Shown: one piece after another, positions 35,566 to 44,330 of the stretch | How positions within the stretch are numbered: position 1 is the first letter of the stretch | Layout of the letters: every line of letters starts with the position of its first letter | Source: an uncultured Bacteroidales bacterium | GTDB taxonomy: Bacteria; Bacteroidota; Bacteroidia; Bacteroidales; FEN-979 | Length of the DNA: 64,000 nt | NCBI GenBank assembly: GCA_903877385.1 | Contig: CAIRDP010000053.1 | Span: forward strand, 62,001 to 126,000 | Reading direction: 5' to 3' | Position numbers and translations under genes: made by a program | The notes under the pieces: generated by a model | What the model was told of the DNA's origin: nothing | Seen by the model: the letters and a program-made list of their open reading frames with translations, nothing else | Databases searched by the model: none

Positions 35566-36192
35566 ATGAAAATCCTGATTTGTGATGATCATAAGATTGT
35601 AAGGGAGGGCCTGAGGCAAATATTACTGCAGCTGAACACAATCTCTTTGATCACTGAAGCCGGAAATGGTAATGAAGCGCTTTATCTGTTAAAAACAGAG
35701 GTTTTCGATATTGTATTACTTGATGTTTCTCTTCCCGATCGCAACGGGTTAGAGGTTCTTCAATTGATTAAAGAAAAATGGCCGTCGACGAACGTATTGA
35801 TGCTTAGCATGCACCCCCAGGAACAATACGCAATCAGGGCCCTCACTCTGGGAGCTTCGGGTTATCTCACAAAAGATACCGCTTCTGAAGAATTGTTGTT
35901 CGCGGTAAAGAACGTGTCGGAAGGCAGAAAATATATATCGCAATCACTGGCCGAAGATCTTGCCCACTATTTTCAAAAAGACAGCAACCGGCCACGGCAT
36001 GAAATCCTTTCGGGCCGGGAATTTGAGATTATGATCAGGCTTGCGAATGGAATTCCACTCCTGGAAATCGGGAATGAGCTGTTTATCTCAAGCAAGACTG
36101 TAAGCACCTACAGGAGCCGCATCATGCAGAAAATGGAATTTACTAAAAATTCAGAGCTTACCAGGTACTGTATTGAAAACAAATTAATTTAG
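35566..36192 (+). CDS. LuxR/NarL-family response regulator
   Basis: 208 residues. The receiver domain has ILICDDHKIVREGL and Asp53 (LLDVSLPDRNG), with YLTKDTASEEL for the conserved Lys. A LuxR-type helix-turn-helix (~143-205) reads LSGREFEIMIRLANG, then ISSKTVSTYRSRIMQKM. It is 4 bases after the HisKA_3 kinase and should be phosphorylated by it and control transcription. The promoter targets cannot be identified from the window. Confidence 0.95.
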   Translation: MKILICDDHKIVREGLRQILLQLNTISLITEAGNGNEALYLLKTEVFDIVLLDVSLPDRNGLEVLQLIKEKWPSTNVLMLSMHPQEQYAIRALTLGASGYLTKDTASEELLFAVKNVSEGRKYISQSLAEDLAHYFQKDSNRPRHEILSGREFEIMIRLANGIPLLEIGNELFISSKTVSTYRSRIMQKMEFTKNSELTRYCIENKLI

Positions 36193-36333
36193 GCAGGCGG
36201 CTGTGCAACATTTTTCCTTGTGCGATATATCTTACATAAAACTAGGATTTTCCTTACATGAAATTATTCTTTAACCTACATTTCTTTTTACTTCGGGTTC
36301 ATACATTTACAATGTTGATAAAACATTGCGGTA

Positions 36334-36732
36334 ATGAGGGTTCTGCTGGCAGATGATTCAGATTTGATTCTTGAGCGCTTACAACAAACACTCAGTCCAG
36401 ATCGTAGAGTGGAGATCGTAGGAACGTTTAAAAACGGCAACGAAACCCTTGCAGCCCTTAGGGTTCTGAAGCCCGACCTGGCAATTGTTGATATTAAGAT
36501 GCCCGGATTAAGCGGCCTGGAAGTTCTTCATCAGATAAGGAAAGAGGATTCGTCTCTCAAATTCATCATCCTTACATTTTATTCGTCCGATAATTACCGT
36601 AACCTGGCATTCAGGTACGGTGCCGATTATTTTTTTTCGAAAGTCGATGACTTTGAAAAAATATCCCTGGCGGTAAAAGAATTGCTGGACAAACCATCCA
36701 CCTTGCCAATAAACCGGGATTCCATTAAATGA
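36334..36732 (+). CDS. REC-only response regulator
   Basis: 132 residues: a receiver domain with LLADDSD, Asp53 (IVDIKMPGLSG), a Thr switch (IILTFYSS) and a Lys in FFSKVDD. There is no output domain. It follows the LuxR-type regulator after 141 bases and precedes the CorC-like gene by 29 bases. It could feed phosphate to or from the REC-bearing kinase at 34419. The short tail (DKPSTLPINRDSIK) carries no motif. Confidence 0.88.
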   Translation: MRVLLADDSDLILERLQQTLSPDRRVEIVGTFKNGNETLAALRVLKPDLAIVDIKMPGLSGLEVLHQIRKEDSSLKFIILTFYSSDNYRNLAFRYGADYFFSKVDDFEKISLAVKELLDKPSTLPINRDSIK

Positions 36733-36761
36733 AACAAATAATCAACCTTAAAAAGTAAAAT

Positions 36762-38039
36762 ATGATCACAGAAATTATCATACTGTTTGCACTCTTCCTG
36801 GTCAACGGGCTTTTCGTAATGACCGAAATTGCATTGGTTTCTTCAAGAAGGAGCAAACTCGAGATGGATGCCAGGGCGGGGAATAAAGGCGCAAAGGCTG
36901 CACTCGATCAGTTAAGCAGGCCTGCAGGCGTGCTGTCTACGGTTCAGATCGCGGTGACTCTCATCGGTATCCTCACTGGGGTTTTCAGCGGTGCGAAAAT
37001 ATCGGAAGGAATGGCTGCACTCCTGGTCTCCGCAGGAATGGCAGCGCCTACCGCGAGTACCCTTGCGTTGGCCATCGTCGTGATTATCGTGACCCTGGTC
37101 GCAATGCTTATCGGCGAGCTTGTCCCAAAACGAATCGGACTGATGAACCCCGAAAGCGTTTCCAAAGTGATGGTCCCTCCGGCTATAATCCTCTCGAAAA
37201 TCCTCATCCCGGTCACCTGGCTGCTGACCAGGCTTAGCGACATCATCCTCAGGTTTCTTCGGATAAAGCCATCCGCAGACAATAAAGTAACTGAAGAAGA
37301 GATACGTGCCATGGTACTTGAAGGGGCGATGGGGGGCGAAGTCCAGAAGATGGAGCAGCATATCGTCGACAGGGTTTTCCACCTTGGGGACCAAAAGATC
37401 GCTTCATTAATGACCCATTATTCAGAAGTGACATGGCTGGATATCAATGAAAGCAGCGCCGACTTGTGGAAAAAGATCCAGCCGGGGCTACATTCCGTAT
37501 ATCCTGTTTGCCGGAATAACCTGAATAATTTGTTAGGAGTTGTTTCTCTCAAGAAACTTTTACTGGGGTTTAACCTCAATGAGAAACTTGTGCTTGATGA
37601 ATATATAAAACCTGCCCAGCTGATCCTGGAATCGCTTACAACCTATGAGACCCTCGAACTGTTCAAGGAGAAGAATGTTCATTACGGCTTGGTTGTTGAT
37701 GAATACGGGTCCATTGTGGGTATGGTTGTCCTTAACGACATACTTGAAGCTATTGTTGGGGATATCCACAAAGGAGGTTCCGACAAGCCACAGATGCACC
37801 AACGGGAAGACGGGAGCTGGCTGGTCGACGGACAGATACCCTTCACTGAGTTTGCCTATAAATTCGGGCTGGAAGGCCTTGACAAAAAGGTGAAATTCAA
37901 CACCCTTGCCGGCCTGGTCACAAACACTTTAAAACACATTCCTGCTCCCGGTGAAAAATTCGTTTACATGGGGTATGAAGTCGAAGTGGTGGACCTTGAC
38001 GGCAACCGAATCGATAAACTGATCATCAAAAAATTATAA
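36762..38039 (+). CDS. CNNM/CorC/HlyC-type membrane protein (DUF21-CBS-CorC_HlyC)
   Basis: 425 residues. DUF21 (~1-190) has four hydrophobic segments and ALVSSRRSKLEM and VQIAVTLIGILTG, hallmarks of this family. Two CBS domains (~200-330) include the VVDEYGSIVGMVVLNDILEA type motif. The CorC_HlyC domain (~345-425) has DGSWLVDGQIPFTEF and the GYEVEVVDLDGNRIDKLII ending. The family is linked to Mg2+ or Co2+ efflux/homeostasis; the old haemolysin label is not evidence of toxicity. It sits 29 bases after the REC-only gene, possibly in one transcript. Confidence 0.94.
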   Translation: MITEIIILFALFLVNGLFVMTEIALVSSRRSKLEMDARAGNKGAKAALDQLSRPAGVLSTVQIAVTLIGILTGVFSGAKISEGMAALLVSAGMAAPTASTLALAIVVIIVTLVAMLIGELVPKRIGLMNPESVSKVMVPPAIILSKILIPVTWLLTRLSDIILRFLRIKPSADNKVTEEEIRAMVLEGAMGGEVQKMEQHIVDRVFHLGDQKIASLMTHYSEVTWLDINESSADLWKKIQPGLHSVYPVCRNNLNNLLGVVSLKKLLLGFNLNEKLVLDEYIKPAQLILESLTTYETLELFKEKNVHYGLVVDEYGSIVGMVVLNDILEAIVGDIHKGGSDKPQMHQREDGSWLVDGQIPFTEFAYKFGLEGLDKKVKFNTLAGLVTNTLKHIPAPGEKFVYMGYEVEVVDLDGNRIDKLIIKKL

Positions 38040-38070
38040 TCGAATTAGTTTAAAGGGTGAAAACTGCATT

Positions 38071-41004
38071 ATGAAGAAACAAGTATCAAAATTCTCAGAA
38101 ACAAGTGATAAATTCCCAGGGATAGTCTTCGGGATTGTTCTGTTCCTGTCAATGGTCATTGCTGGCAACCGTGTTGTTGCACAGGTCCAGGCTGCGGTAA
38201 AAACGCAAGCGGGTACAACAAATTTTTATGAGATCCAGAAGCATTTTTATGATTATTATAAAGGCAGGCCAATTTCAAAAGGCACAGGATACAAGGTATT
38301 CCGCAGGTGGGAATGGTACTGGGAGCAAAGGGTCGGGCGAAGCGGGGTGTTTCCTCCAAATAATGTGGTGGTTTCGGAATGGGAAAAATATGCGGCTGCC
38401 GATGTAACGCATAATCCATCGGATACTACAGCGACCTGGATTTCGATGGGCCCGGCTGCATCGACCAGCGGTTATGCAGGAATGGGAAGGGTAAACTGCA
38501 TTGCCTTTGACCCGAAGGATAAAAACACTTTCTGGGTTGGTACGCCTTCGGGAGGTTTGTGGAAGACAATTAATTACGGCCAGAACTGGATGAATTTCGA
38601 TAACAAGCTCAGCGACCCGGTGCTTGGGGTGAGCGATATCGTCATCGATCCGAACGATTCGCAAACCATGTACATTGCAACGGGTGACGGGGATGGGGGG
38701 AGCTTGAGTGCTTATAATGGGACAAGTTCGGGAGACAATAAAAGCATCGGGATCCTGAAATCCGTGGATGGAGGACTTAACTGGGCGACGACAGGCCTTA
38801 ACTGGAAAGTCACTCAAAACCTTTTAATCCGCCGCCTGATCATGAATCCGTCAAAATCTTCGGTTTTACTGGCTGCAACATCCAAAGGAATATACAGGTC
38901 CGCTAACTCGGGGGCAACTTTTGACTCGGTGCAGGGGGGGTATTTCATGGATATAATTTACAAACCCGGGGATACGACGATCCTTTATGCTGCAACAAAA
39001 GGAATCAGGGATAATTCGGGAGGTTTTACACCCTCGGCCCAGATCTACAAGTCGGTTGACGGGGGCAGGAATTGGGTTCGAAAGACGCTGCTCACCGGGG
39101 TGGGTAGGATCAAACTGGCGGTGAGCCCTCAGCGGAATTCGCTGGTGGAGGCTTTGTGCACAAACGTGAACCAGGGGTTTCACAGCCTTTTGAGGTCTAC
39201 CGACGCAGGGGAAACGTTTAAGGCGGCGATAACCCTGGATTCGAACTTTGCAAACAATTATCTCAATGCTTACGCCCCGGGGAAGATCAAAAAAGATGAC
39301 GGACAAGGGGAATACGACCTGTTTTACCTTATCAATCCGGCTGATTCAAGCGAACGCTGGATAGGAGGTGTGAATACCTGGAAGAGCCTGACAGCTAATT
39401 CGTTTGAGTTAAAGACCTACTGGAGCGATAACGAGACAGCCTACCAGATTACGCATGCCGACAAACATTGGTTCGCATTCCATCCGCTTGAACCTGGGAC
39501 TTTGTTTGACTGCAATGACGGTGGTGTTTATTACACCAAAAATAAAGGGGGAAAGTGGACCGATATCTCGAATGGTTTACTGATAGGACAGATCTATAAG
39601 ATCGGGAATTCTTATTCCGACAGTAAGATCGTTATCGGCGGGTTCCAGGACAATGGAACTCAGGTATATAATAATGGAGCATGGATTTCACCTTCTGCCG
39701 TGGGAGGTGACGGGATGACATGCCAGATCGATTATGTTAATCCGAATGTGAAATACGCTTCGTATTGTGACGGGGTGATTTACCGTACGAACGATCCGGC
39801 ATGGAATTGGCAGAATGTCATAAAGATCTCCGACAGCATTCCAGGCAAACCAGGCGGGGCCTGGGTAACGCCTTTCGTGCTTAATCCGAAGGATACAACG
39901 CTGCTTTATGCTGGATGCAAAATGAAGTTGTTTAAAGGAACGAAACGGGGTATTAAATGGACCAGCTTGCTTACATTGCCTTCGCCGGTGCCATCTTACG
40001 ATTCATCGTTCAGGCAACTTGCAATCTCCAGGAACAACCCTAAACTGATGTATGCCGCAACAGGGTATAAATTGTTTAAAACCAAAGATGAATGGTCAAG
40101 TTCCAAACTCATTACCCTGCCCGATACCAATATGATGATCACCGGGATCTCAATAAACGAGGACAAGCCTGATACTGTTTTTATCACGTTTTCGGGATAT
40201 ACCGACAGTGTTAAAGTGTTCAGGATCTATAACGACGGGAAAAAATGGGATAATCTTTCGAAGACATTGCCGAATCTGCCGGTGAACTGCATTGAGTTTC
40301 ATGAGCAAGCCAATGATGCAATTTATATTGGTACAGATGTAGGGGTTTATTACCGAAACGCCTCTATGAATAACTGGAAATATTTCAACAAAGGGCTGCC
40401 GAACGTGGTGGTAACCGACCTGAAGATCCAATACAAAGCCGGGAAAATTCGTGCAGCAACCTTCGGCAGGGGATTATGGGAGTCGAACCTGTATACACCT
40501 CCAGGTAAATACCAGCTGAATGCCATTGAAATTCCCATAATTGGCGGGAAGCTAAAGGGCCAAGGTTTATATAACCCCGGGCAGAAAGCCAGGATGATGG
40601 CAATACCTGATACCGGCTGGGTCTTTGCAGGCTGGTATGATCAGGATGTAAAGATCTCCGACAGCCTTGACTTTGACTTCACAGTAAATGAAGATGAAGA
40701 CCTCGTTTGTATGTTCGCCCAATCGACCGGAATTGCTGACACTAAGATGAATGACAGGATCCGGCTTTTCCCGAATCCGACCAGCGGGATTCTGAAGATC
40801 AGCATGGATAAAGGCACCGAAGACGATCTTCAGAAAGTGGTAGCAACCAATATGGAGGGAAAAGCTGTTTTTGAATCGCCCGCTTCAGGATTGAAAGATG
40901 AATTCTCTATTGATTTGTCGGCCAATTCCCAGGGGAACTATCTCATTACATTTTATCTTAAGTCGGGTAGGAAAATCTCATACCTTGTGATTTTCAGAAG
41001 ATAA
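38071..41004 (+). CDS. BNR/sortilin-like propeller protein with InlB-like repeat and T9SS sorting domain
   Basis: 977 residues. A signal segment (~15-38) is followed by FYEIQKHFYDYYKG, common as the pro-region of this group. Repeats of KTINYGQNWMNF, KSVDGGLNWATT, RSANSGATFDSV and KSVDGGRNWVRK show the Asp-box beta-propeller. Near residue 810-870 is an InlB B-repeat-like strand set (GQKARMMAIPDTGWVFAGWYDQD). The end, IRLFPNPTSGILKISM through LITFYLKSGRKISYLVIF, is a type A T9SS sorting domain. It is the same architecture as the protein at 27355-29901, extended at both ends. Surface adhesin or glycan-acting enzyme are both possible. Confidence 0.9.
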   Translation: MKKQVSKFSETSDKFPGIVFGIVLFLSMVIAGNRVVAQVQAAVKTQAGTTNFYEIQKHFYDYYKGRPISKGTGYKVFRRWEWYWEQRVGRSGVFPPNNVVVSEWEKYAAADVTHNPSDTTATWISMGPAASTSGYAGMGRVNCIAFDPKDKNTFWVGTPSGGLWKTINYGQNWMNFDNKLSDPVLGVSDIVIDPNDSQTMYIATGDGDGGSLSAYNGTSSGDNKSIGILKSVDGGLNWATTGLNWKVTQNLLIRRLIMNPSKSSVLLAATSKGIYRSANSGATFDSVQGGYFMDIIYKPGDTTILYAATKGIRDNSGGFTPSAQIYKSVDGGRNWVRKTLLTGVGRIKLAVSPQRNSLVEALCTNVNQGFHSLLRSTDAGETFKAAITLDSNFANNYLNAYAPGKIKKDDGQGEYDLFYLINPADSSERWIGGVNTWKSLTANSFELKTYWSDNETAYQITHADKHWFAFHPLEPGTLFDCNDGGVYYTKNKGGKWTDISNGLLIGQIYKIGNSYSDSKIVIGGFQDNGTQVYNNGAWISPSAVGGDGMTCQIDYVNPNVKYASYCDGVIYRTNDPAWNWQNVIKISDSIPGKPGGAWVTPFVLNPKDTTLLYAGCKMKLFKGTKRGIKWTSLLTLPSPVPSYDSSFRQLAISRNNPKLMYAATGYKLFKTKDEWSSSKLITLPDTNMMITGISINEDKPDTVFITFSGYTDSVKVFRIYNDGKKWDNLSKTLPNLPVNCIEFHEQANDAIYIGTDVGVYYRNASMNNWKYFNKGLPNVVVTDLKIQYKAGKIRAATFGRGLWESNLYTPPGKYQLNAIEIPIIGGKLKGQGLYNPGQKARMMAIPDTGWVFAGWYDQDVKISDSLDFDFTVNEDEDLVCMFAQSTGIADTKMNDRIRLFPNPTSGILKISMDKGTEDDLQKVVATNMEGKAVFESPASGLKDEFSIDLSANSQGNYLITFYLKSGRKISYLVIFRR

Positions 41005-41025
41005 TTATTCCGTCAGTTACTATGT

Positions 41026-41095
41026 TTGAACAATCGGGAGATCTGTTCATTCTTATCCGGTTCCGGGATCCGGGTTGAACAATCTTATTGTTCAA
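41026..41095 (+). terminator. Perfect 9-bp hairpin with an upstream copy of its left arm
   Basis: TTGAACAAT (41075-41083), loop CTT, ATTGTTCAA (41087-41095), then TTTTC: an AT-rich perfect stem suitable as a terminator of the propeller gene. The left arm occurs a second time at 41026-41034, so two alternative pairings with the right arm exist. Confidence 0.6.
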
Positions 41096-41132
41096 TTTTC
41101 AAAGCTGAAGGAAGTTGTCCCTGGAAAATATC

Positions 41133-41140
41133 TATTTTTG
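41133..41140 (+). promoter_or_regulatory. Bacteroidota -7 promoter element
   Basis: TATTTTTG, an exact TAnnTTTG, 19 bases before the ATG at 41160. Confidence 0.45.
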
Positions 41141-41159
41141 CCACCCTAAACACCAGATC

Positions 41160-41666
41160 ATGGAACAGATCCAGCCCAGCCTTCCGCTGTCTCAGCGTAA
41201 GGCAGATTATTTCTTTATCATTATCTTTTCTTTGTTTGTATTTACCTCTATTGTATCCGATGCGATCTCAGGCCTGGCAATACCTCTCAGCCCCAACCAC
41301 CCGAATTTCTGGGTCAGGGGCAATTACTGGTATGCCTATCAATGCGATCCCCTCATCCTCACTCCCCCTGTGTGGATGCAGTTCGTGGCAGGGCTGTCGG
41401 GATTTGTTTATGGTCCTTTCTACATACTCCTGGTATATGCCCTGGTCAGGGGAAAGAACTGGATCCGCCTGCCTTCGGTGATGTACGCTACGGCAATATC
41501 CATACTCACAGGGGTTGTTGTTTTCGGGGTTGAATTTTTCGGGGAACCGCAATGGCGTTGCCAGAACCCGGCGAAATTCCTGGCTTTTAACCTTCCTTAC
41601 GTTATAATTCCCCTGCTGCTGCTTGTTAGAATGCGCAAACCGATGCCGTTTACCAGGAAATGGTAA
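41160..41666 (+). CDS. EXPERA/emopamil-binding-like membrane protein
   Basis: 168 residues from MEQIQPSL; the longer start at 41115 would place the -7 element inside the gene. About four hydrophobic segments are seen (FFIIIFSLFVFTSIVSDA, VWMQFVAGLSGFVYGPFYIL, VMYATAISILTGVVVFGVEFF and a final FNLPYVIIPLLLLVR). The pattern YQCDPLILTPPVWMQFVAGLSGF and GPFYILLVYAL matches small EXPERA-type proteins related to emopamil-binding/sterol isomerases. Bacterial members have no proven reaction. The assignment is from general motif memory and is moderate. Confidence 0.65.
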   Translation: MEQIQPSLPLSQRKADYFFIIIFSLFVFTSIVSDAISGLAIPLSPNHPNFWVRGNYWYAYQCDPLILTPPVWMQFVAGLSGFVYGPFYILLVYALVRGKNWIRLPSVMYATAISILTGVVVFGVEFFGEPQWRCQNPAKFLAFNLPYVIIPLLLLVRMRKPMPFTRKW

Positions 41667-41705
41667 ATTCGTGAAGATGCATTCCGGTTGAGAAATTTTT
41701 GCCTT

Positions 41706-44294
41706 TTATCTATCCCCGGATATGATGATATTTTTCACCTGCCGTCCATTGTCAGTTCTTACAGTCATCGTGTAAAGCCCTTTGGACAGGTATGAAAGGT
41801 CGAGCTGTCGTTCGACAGTTGTGCCCCTTGTTTCGTACTCCTTGTGAAAAACAACATTTCCCAGGAGGTCTGTGACAATGACATCCGCAGTCATATTCCC
41901 ACAATTCTGAATTGTAAGCTTAAAAACTCCGTTTGAAGGATTCGGCTGTACAAGGATTTCTGGATTTCCTGCAGCCTTGCTGCTAACACCTGTGCAGGGA
42001 TCGAAAAGTATCTTTACCGTGTCGCCTCTCAGTCCCTGGCATGGTGCAACAGGATGGATCTGCAGGATAAGTGTAACCCCGTTCTGTTTGTCGAGCACAC
42101 CCGGGTGATATTGAGTAACCAGCGACAGAGGGTTGTCCACATGGCCATCTCCCATAGTGGACCATAAACTCTCGTCAAAACCGGAGGCATTGCCATGGAG
42201 AGTGAACGCCGACACATATTTGCAGTATGTGGTGTCGTTCCCGGCATTGACGGTAGCGCCAGGCTGAACAGGAACGTTTACCGAACCGTTTACGGAATTA
42301 TTTCCCTGGCTGATCACTACATTGTATGTGGTTCCTGCCACAGGACGGGCCCAGGGATTTTTCAGGGTTGATGTGAACCCCGGCGGAACAGAGGTCCAGG
42401 AATACGTGTAGCTGCCACCTCCTGATCCGAGTACATTCAAATGGATGCTGTCGCCGGTGCAGATGATGGAAGGAACAGCGGTGGCAGGATCCTGAACAAT
42501 TACAGGAACGTTGCTGTTAAAGGTATGGATCCCGTCGTTAACCTGGACCGTGTATATGGTTCCTGCAAGAGGACGGACCCAGGGGTTTTTCTGGGTTGAT
42601 GTGAATCCGGCGGGATTGGATGTCCATAAATAAGTATAGTTGCCGCTGCCTCCGCTTACCGTGACACCAAGATGCACGGTGTCGAATGGATAGATGATGG
42701 ATGGCAAGGCAAATGCTGTTGCCATGAGACTGTTACCGATGGCAAAAGCTCCGACCCTTGCATACCATGCCCAGCTTGAGGTCGATGTTTTGTAATATTC
42801 CTGGGTATACCAGAATTTTCCCGCGACTACAGGATCGGCGTTCATGGCACTGTAATCGCCCCACCTCGGCCTGCCCCCTATAAGGGTTGTTTGTGAACCC
42901 CCTCCGTCGATTATCGGGGACTCGGCAATGGTCATGCTGTTAAGGGGATCAGCTCCCTGCCGGCCTGTGTAATAGACCGAAGGATATTTATTATCCCCCG
43001 ACAATGAAAAACCCAGTGCAATATTGTTGAGCGAGTCAATCGCTATGCTCCCCATCCAGCGGCCGTTGTTGTCGGGAGAATATGTGCTTTCCTGGTATAT
43101 CGTCCAGTTTGCAGCATTGGTCCCCGTATTGCGGAGTTCCCACCAGCGGATTCCCGCATGGCCATCGACATTGACAGTGGCACTGCAAACCATAGACCAG
43201 TGGTTGCTGAACTTCCTGAACGGCAGACGGAACATCAGCTGACCTGAGATCGGGTCCAGGGTGTAGGTCGTGCCTTTCTGGGGAATCTCGGGAACATTAC
43301 CATTGTAAGAAGCTACCGGGATTGTAACCAGTTCCGCATAGGTTGAATTTGCCGGGGTAGTCCAGTCAACATGGAAACCGTAGATCCTGATATGCCCGTT
43401 CTGCAGCCAGGAAAAAAAGTTAGGGGTTCCGGCAGGCGGATAAGTCCCGTCACAGTCGGAAGGCAAAACTGCCCATGCCTCATTGGAAGAGGGAAGAGAA
43501 AAGTATACCATTTGTGCGGTCGGGCTTCCGGCATACATGGCTGCCTTGTCGAAACATGTAGCGCCTGTGCCCACACCCCCGGAGGGTGCGAAGTTATTAC
43601 TGCTCATGTAGATGCCGTCGGGCCAGATACCGAGTTTGGGATAATCGGGCATATACGTATACTGGAACTGATAACGGTAATACTGGCCCAGGGGATCTCC
43701 TGTCTGCGAAACGGCTACCATTTCAAAAAAGGGGCCATAAGGATAATTTGGCAATGAGAATTGTGAAAAGACCCATCGGTCTGAAACTTCATCGTAAAGG
43801 ACAACGGCATCACCACTGTTGACATTATTAGGGAGCCCTGTGAACATCGCACTGTTGGAGATGGGGCCAAGCAGTAGGTTGCCCGCCTTGTCATAAATTG
43901 AATAATGACAGTTTACAACATCAAAGTAGTGATTCGGGCCAACATCGCCATCACAGTCGGGTGGAGCGACGCTATTGATATTGTTGGAGCCGTCAAATGA
44001 AAGCAGGAGTGTGTCGGCAGCGCTGGTTCCCTGATAATTCTGAACGGTACGATCGATACCGGGCTGTGATCCGTTTTTTGATTTTTCTGCAGGCTTGGGG
44101 TGGTTTAAAACAATCCCGTCTTTCCACGACATATCGGCTTTGGGCGGCGGGGTTTTGAGCATGTCCCTCAAAGGGGGAGAGATATCGAAATAAATGTTTT
44201 TCGAAATCCGGGGTTTAAGATCAGGGGCGTTCTGTGCTGGCAAAATGAATGGCATAATACAAGCAAGAAGGGAAAGAAAAATCAGTCTCATCAT
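41706..44294 (-). CDS. T9SS-exported surface protein with two PKD-like repeats (paralogue A)
   Basis: 862 residues. Signal peptide (1-20, ending at LPAQN). A conserved pro-region reads NIYFDISPPLRDMLKTPPPKADMSWKD. The large N-terminal domain (~90-520) has DCDGDVGPNHYFDVVNCHYSIYDKAG, SDRWVFSQFSLPN, YPKLGIWPDGIYMS and WGDYSAMNADPV and is beta-rich. It is shared with the neighbour at 44331. Two PKD/SprB-like repeats follow (GGSGNYTYLWTSNPAGF and GGGSYTYSWTSVPPGF), then a T9SS type A domain (ILVQPNPSNGVFKL, SYLSKGLYTMTV). No catalytic motif was found. Function is unknown; surface adhesion is a guess. Confidence 0.85.
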   Translation of the reverse strand: MMRLIFLSLLACIMPFILPAQNAPDLKPRISKNIYFDISPPLRDMLKTPPPKADMSWKDGIVLNHPKPAEKSKNGSQPGIDRTVQNYQGTSAADTLLLSFDGSNNINSVAPPDCDGDVGPNHYFDVVNCHYSIYDKAGNLLLGPISNSAMFTGLPNNVNSGDAVVLYDEVSDRWVFSQFSLPNYPYGPFFEMVAVSQTGDPLGQYYRYQFQYTYMPDYPKLGIWPDGIYMSSNNFAPSGGVGTGATCFDKAAMYAGSPTAQMVYFSLPSSNEAWAVLPSDCDGTYPPAGTPNFFSWLQNGHIRIYGFHVDWTTPANSTYAELVTIPVASYNGNVPEIPQKGTTYTLDPISGQLMFRLPFRKFSNHWSMVCSATVNVDGHAGIRWWELRNTGTNAANWTIYQESTYSPDNNGRWMGSIAIDSLNNIALGFSLSGDNKYPSVYYTGRQGADPLNSMTIAESPIIDGGGSQTTLIGGRPRWGDYSAMNADPVVAGKFWYTQEYYKTSTSSWAWYARVGAFAIGNSLMATAFALPSIIYPFDTVHLGVTVSGGSGNYTYLWTSNPAGFTSTQKNPWVRPLAGTIYTVQVNDGIHTFNSNVPVIVQDPATAVPSIICTGDSIHLNVLGSGGGSYTYSWTSVPPGFTSTLKNPWARPVAGTTYNVVISQGNNSVNGSVNVPVQPGATVNAGNDTTYCKYVSAFTLHGNASGFDESLWSTMGDGHVDNPLSLVTQYHPGVLDKQNGVTLILQIHPVAPCQGLRGDTVKILFDPCTGVSSKAAGNPEILVQPNPSNGVFKLTIQNCGNMTADVIVTDLLGNVVFHKEYETRGTTVERQLDLSYLSKGLYTMTVRTDNGRQVKNIIISGDR

Positions 44295-44330
44295 TTGATT
44301 AAAAAATATTTGTTCGAGTAAATGAACTTT

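Noticed and set aside
36762-38039. Haemolysin
   Set aside because: The DUF21-CBS-CorC_HlyC family is often labelled haemolysin, but the architecture points to ion transport.
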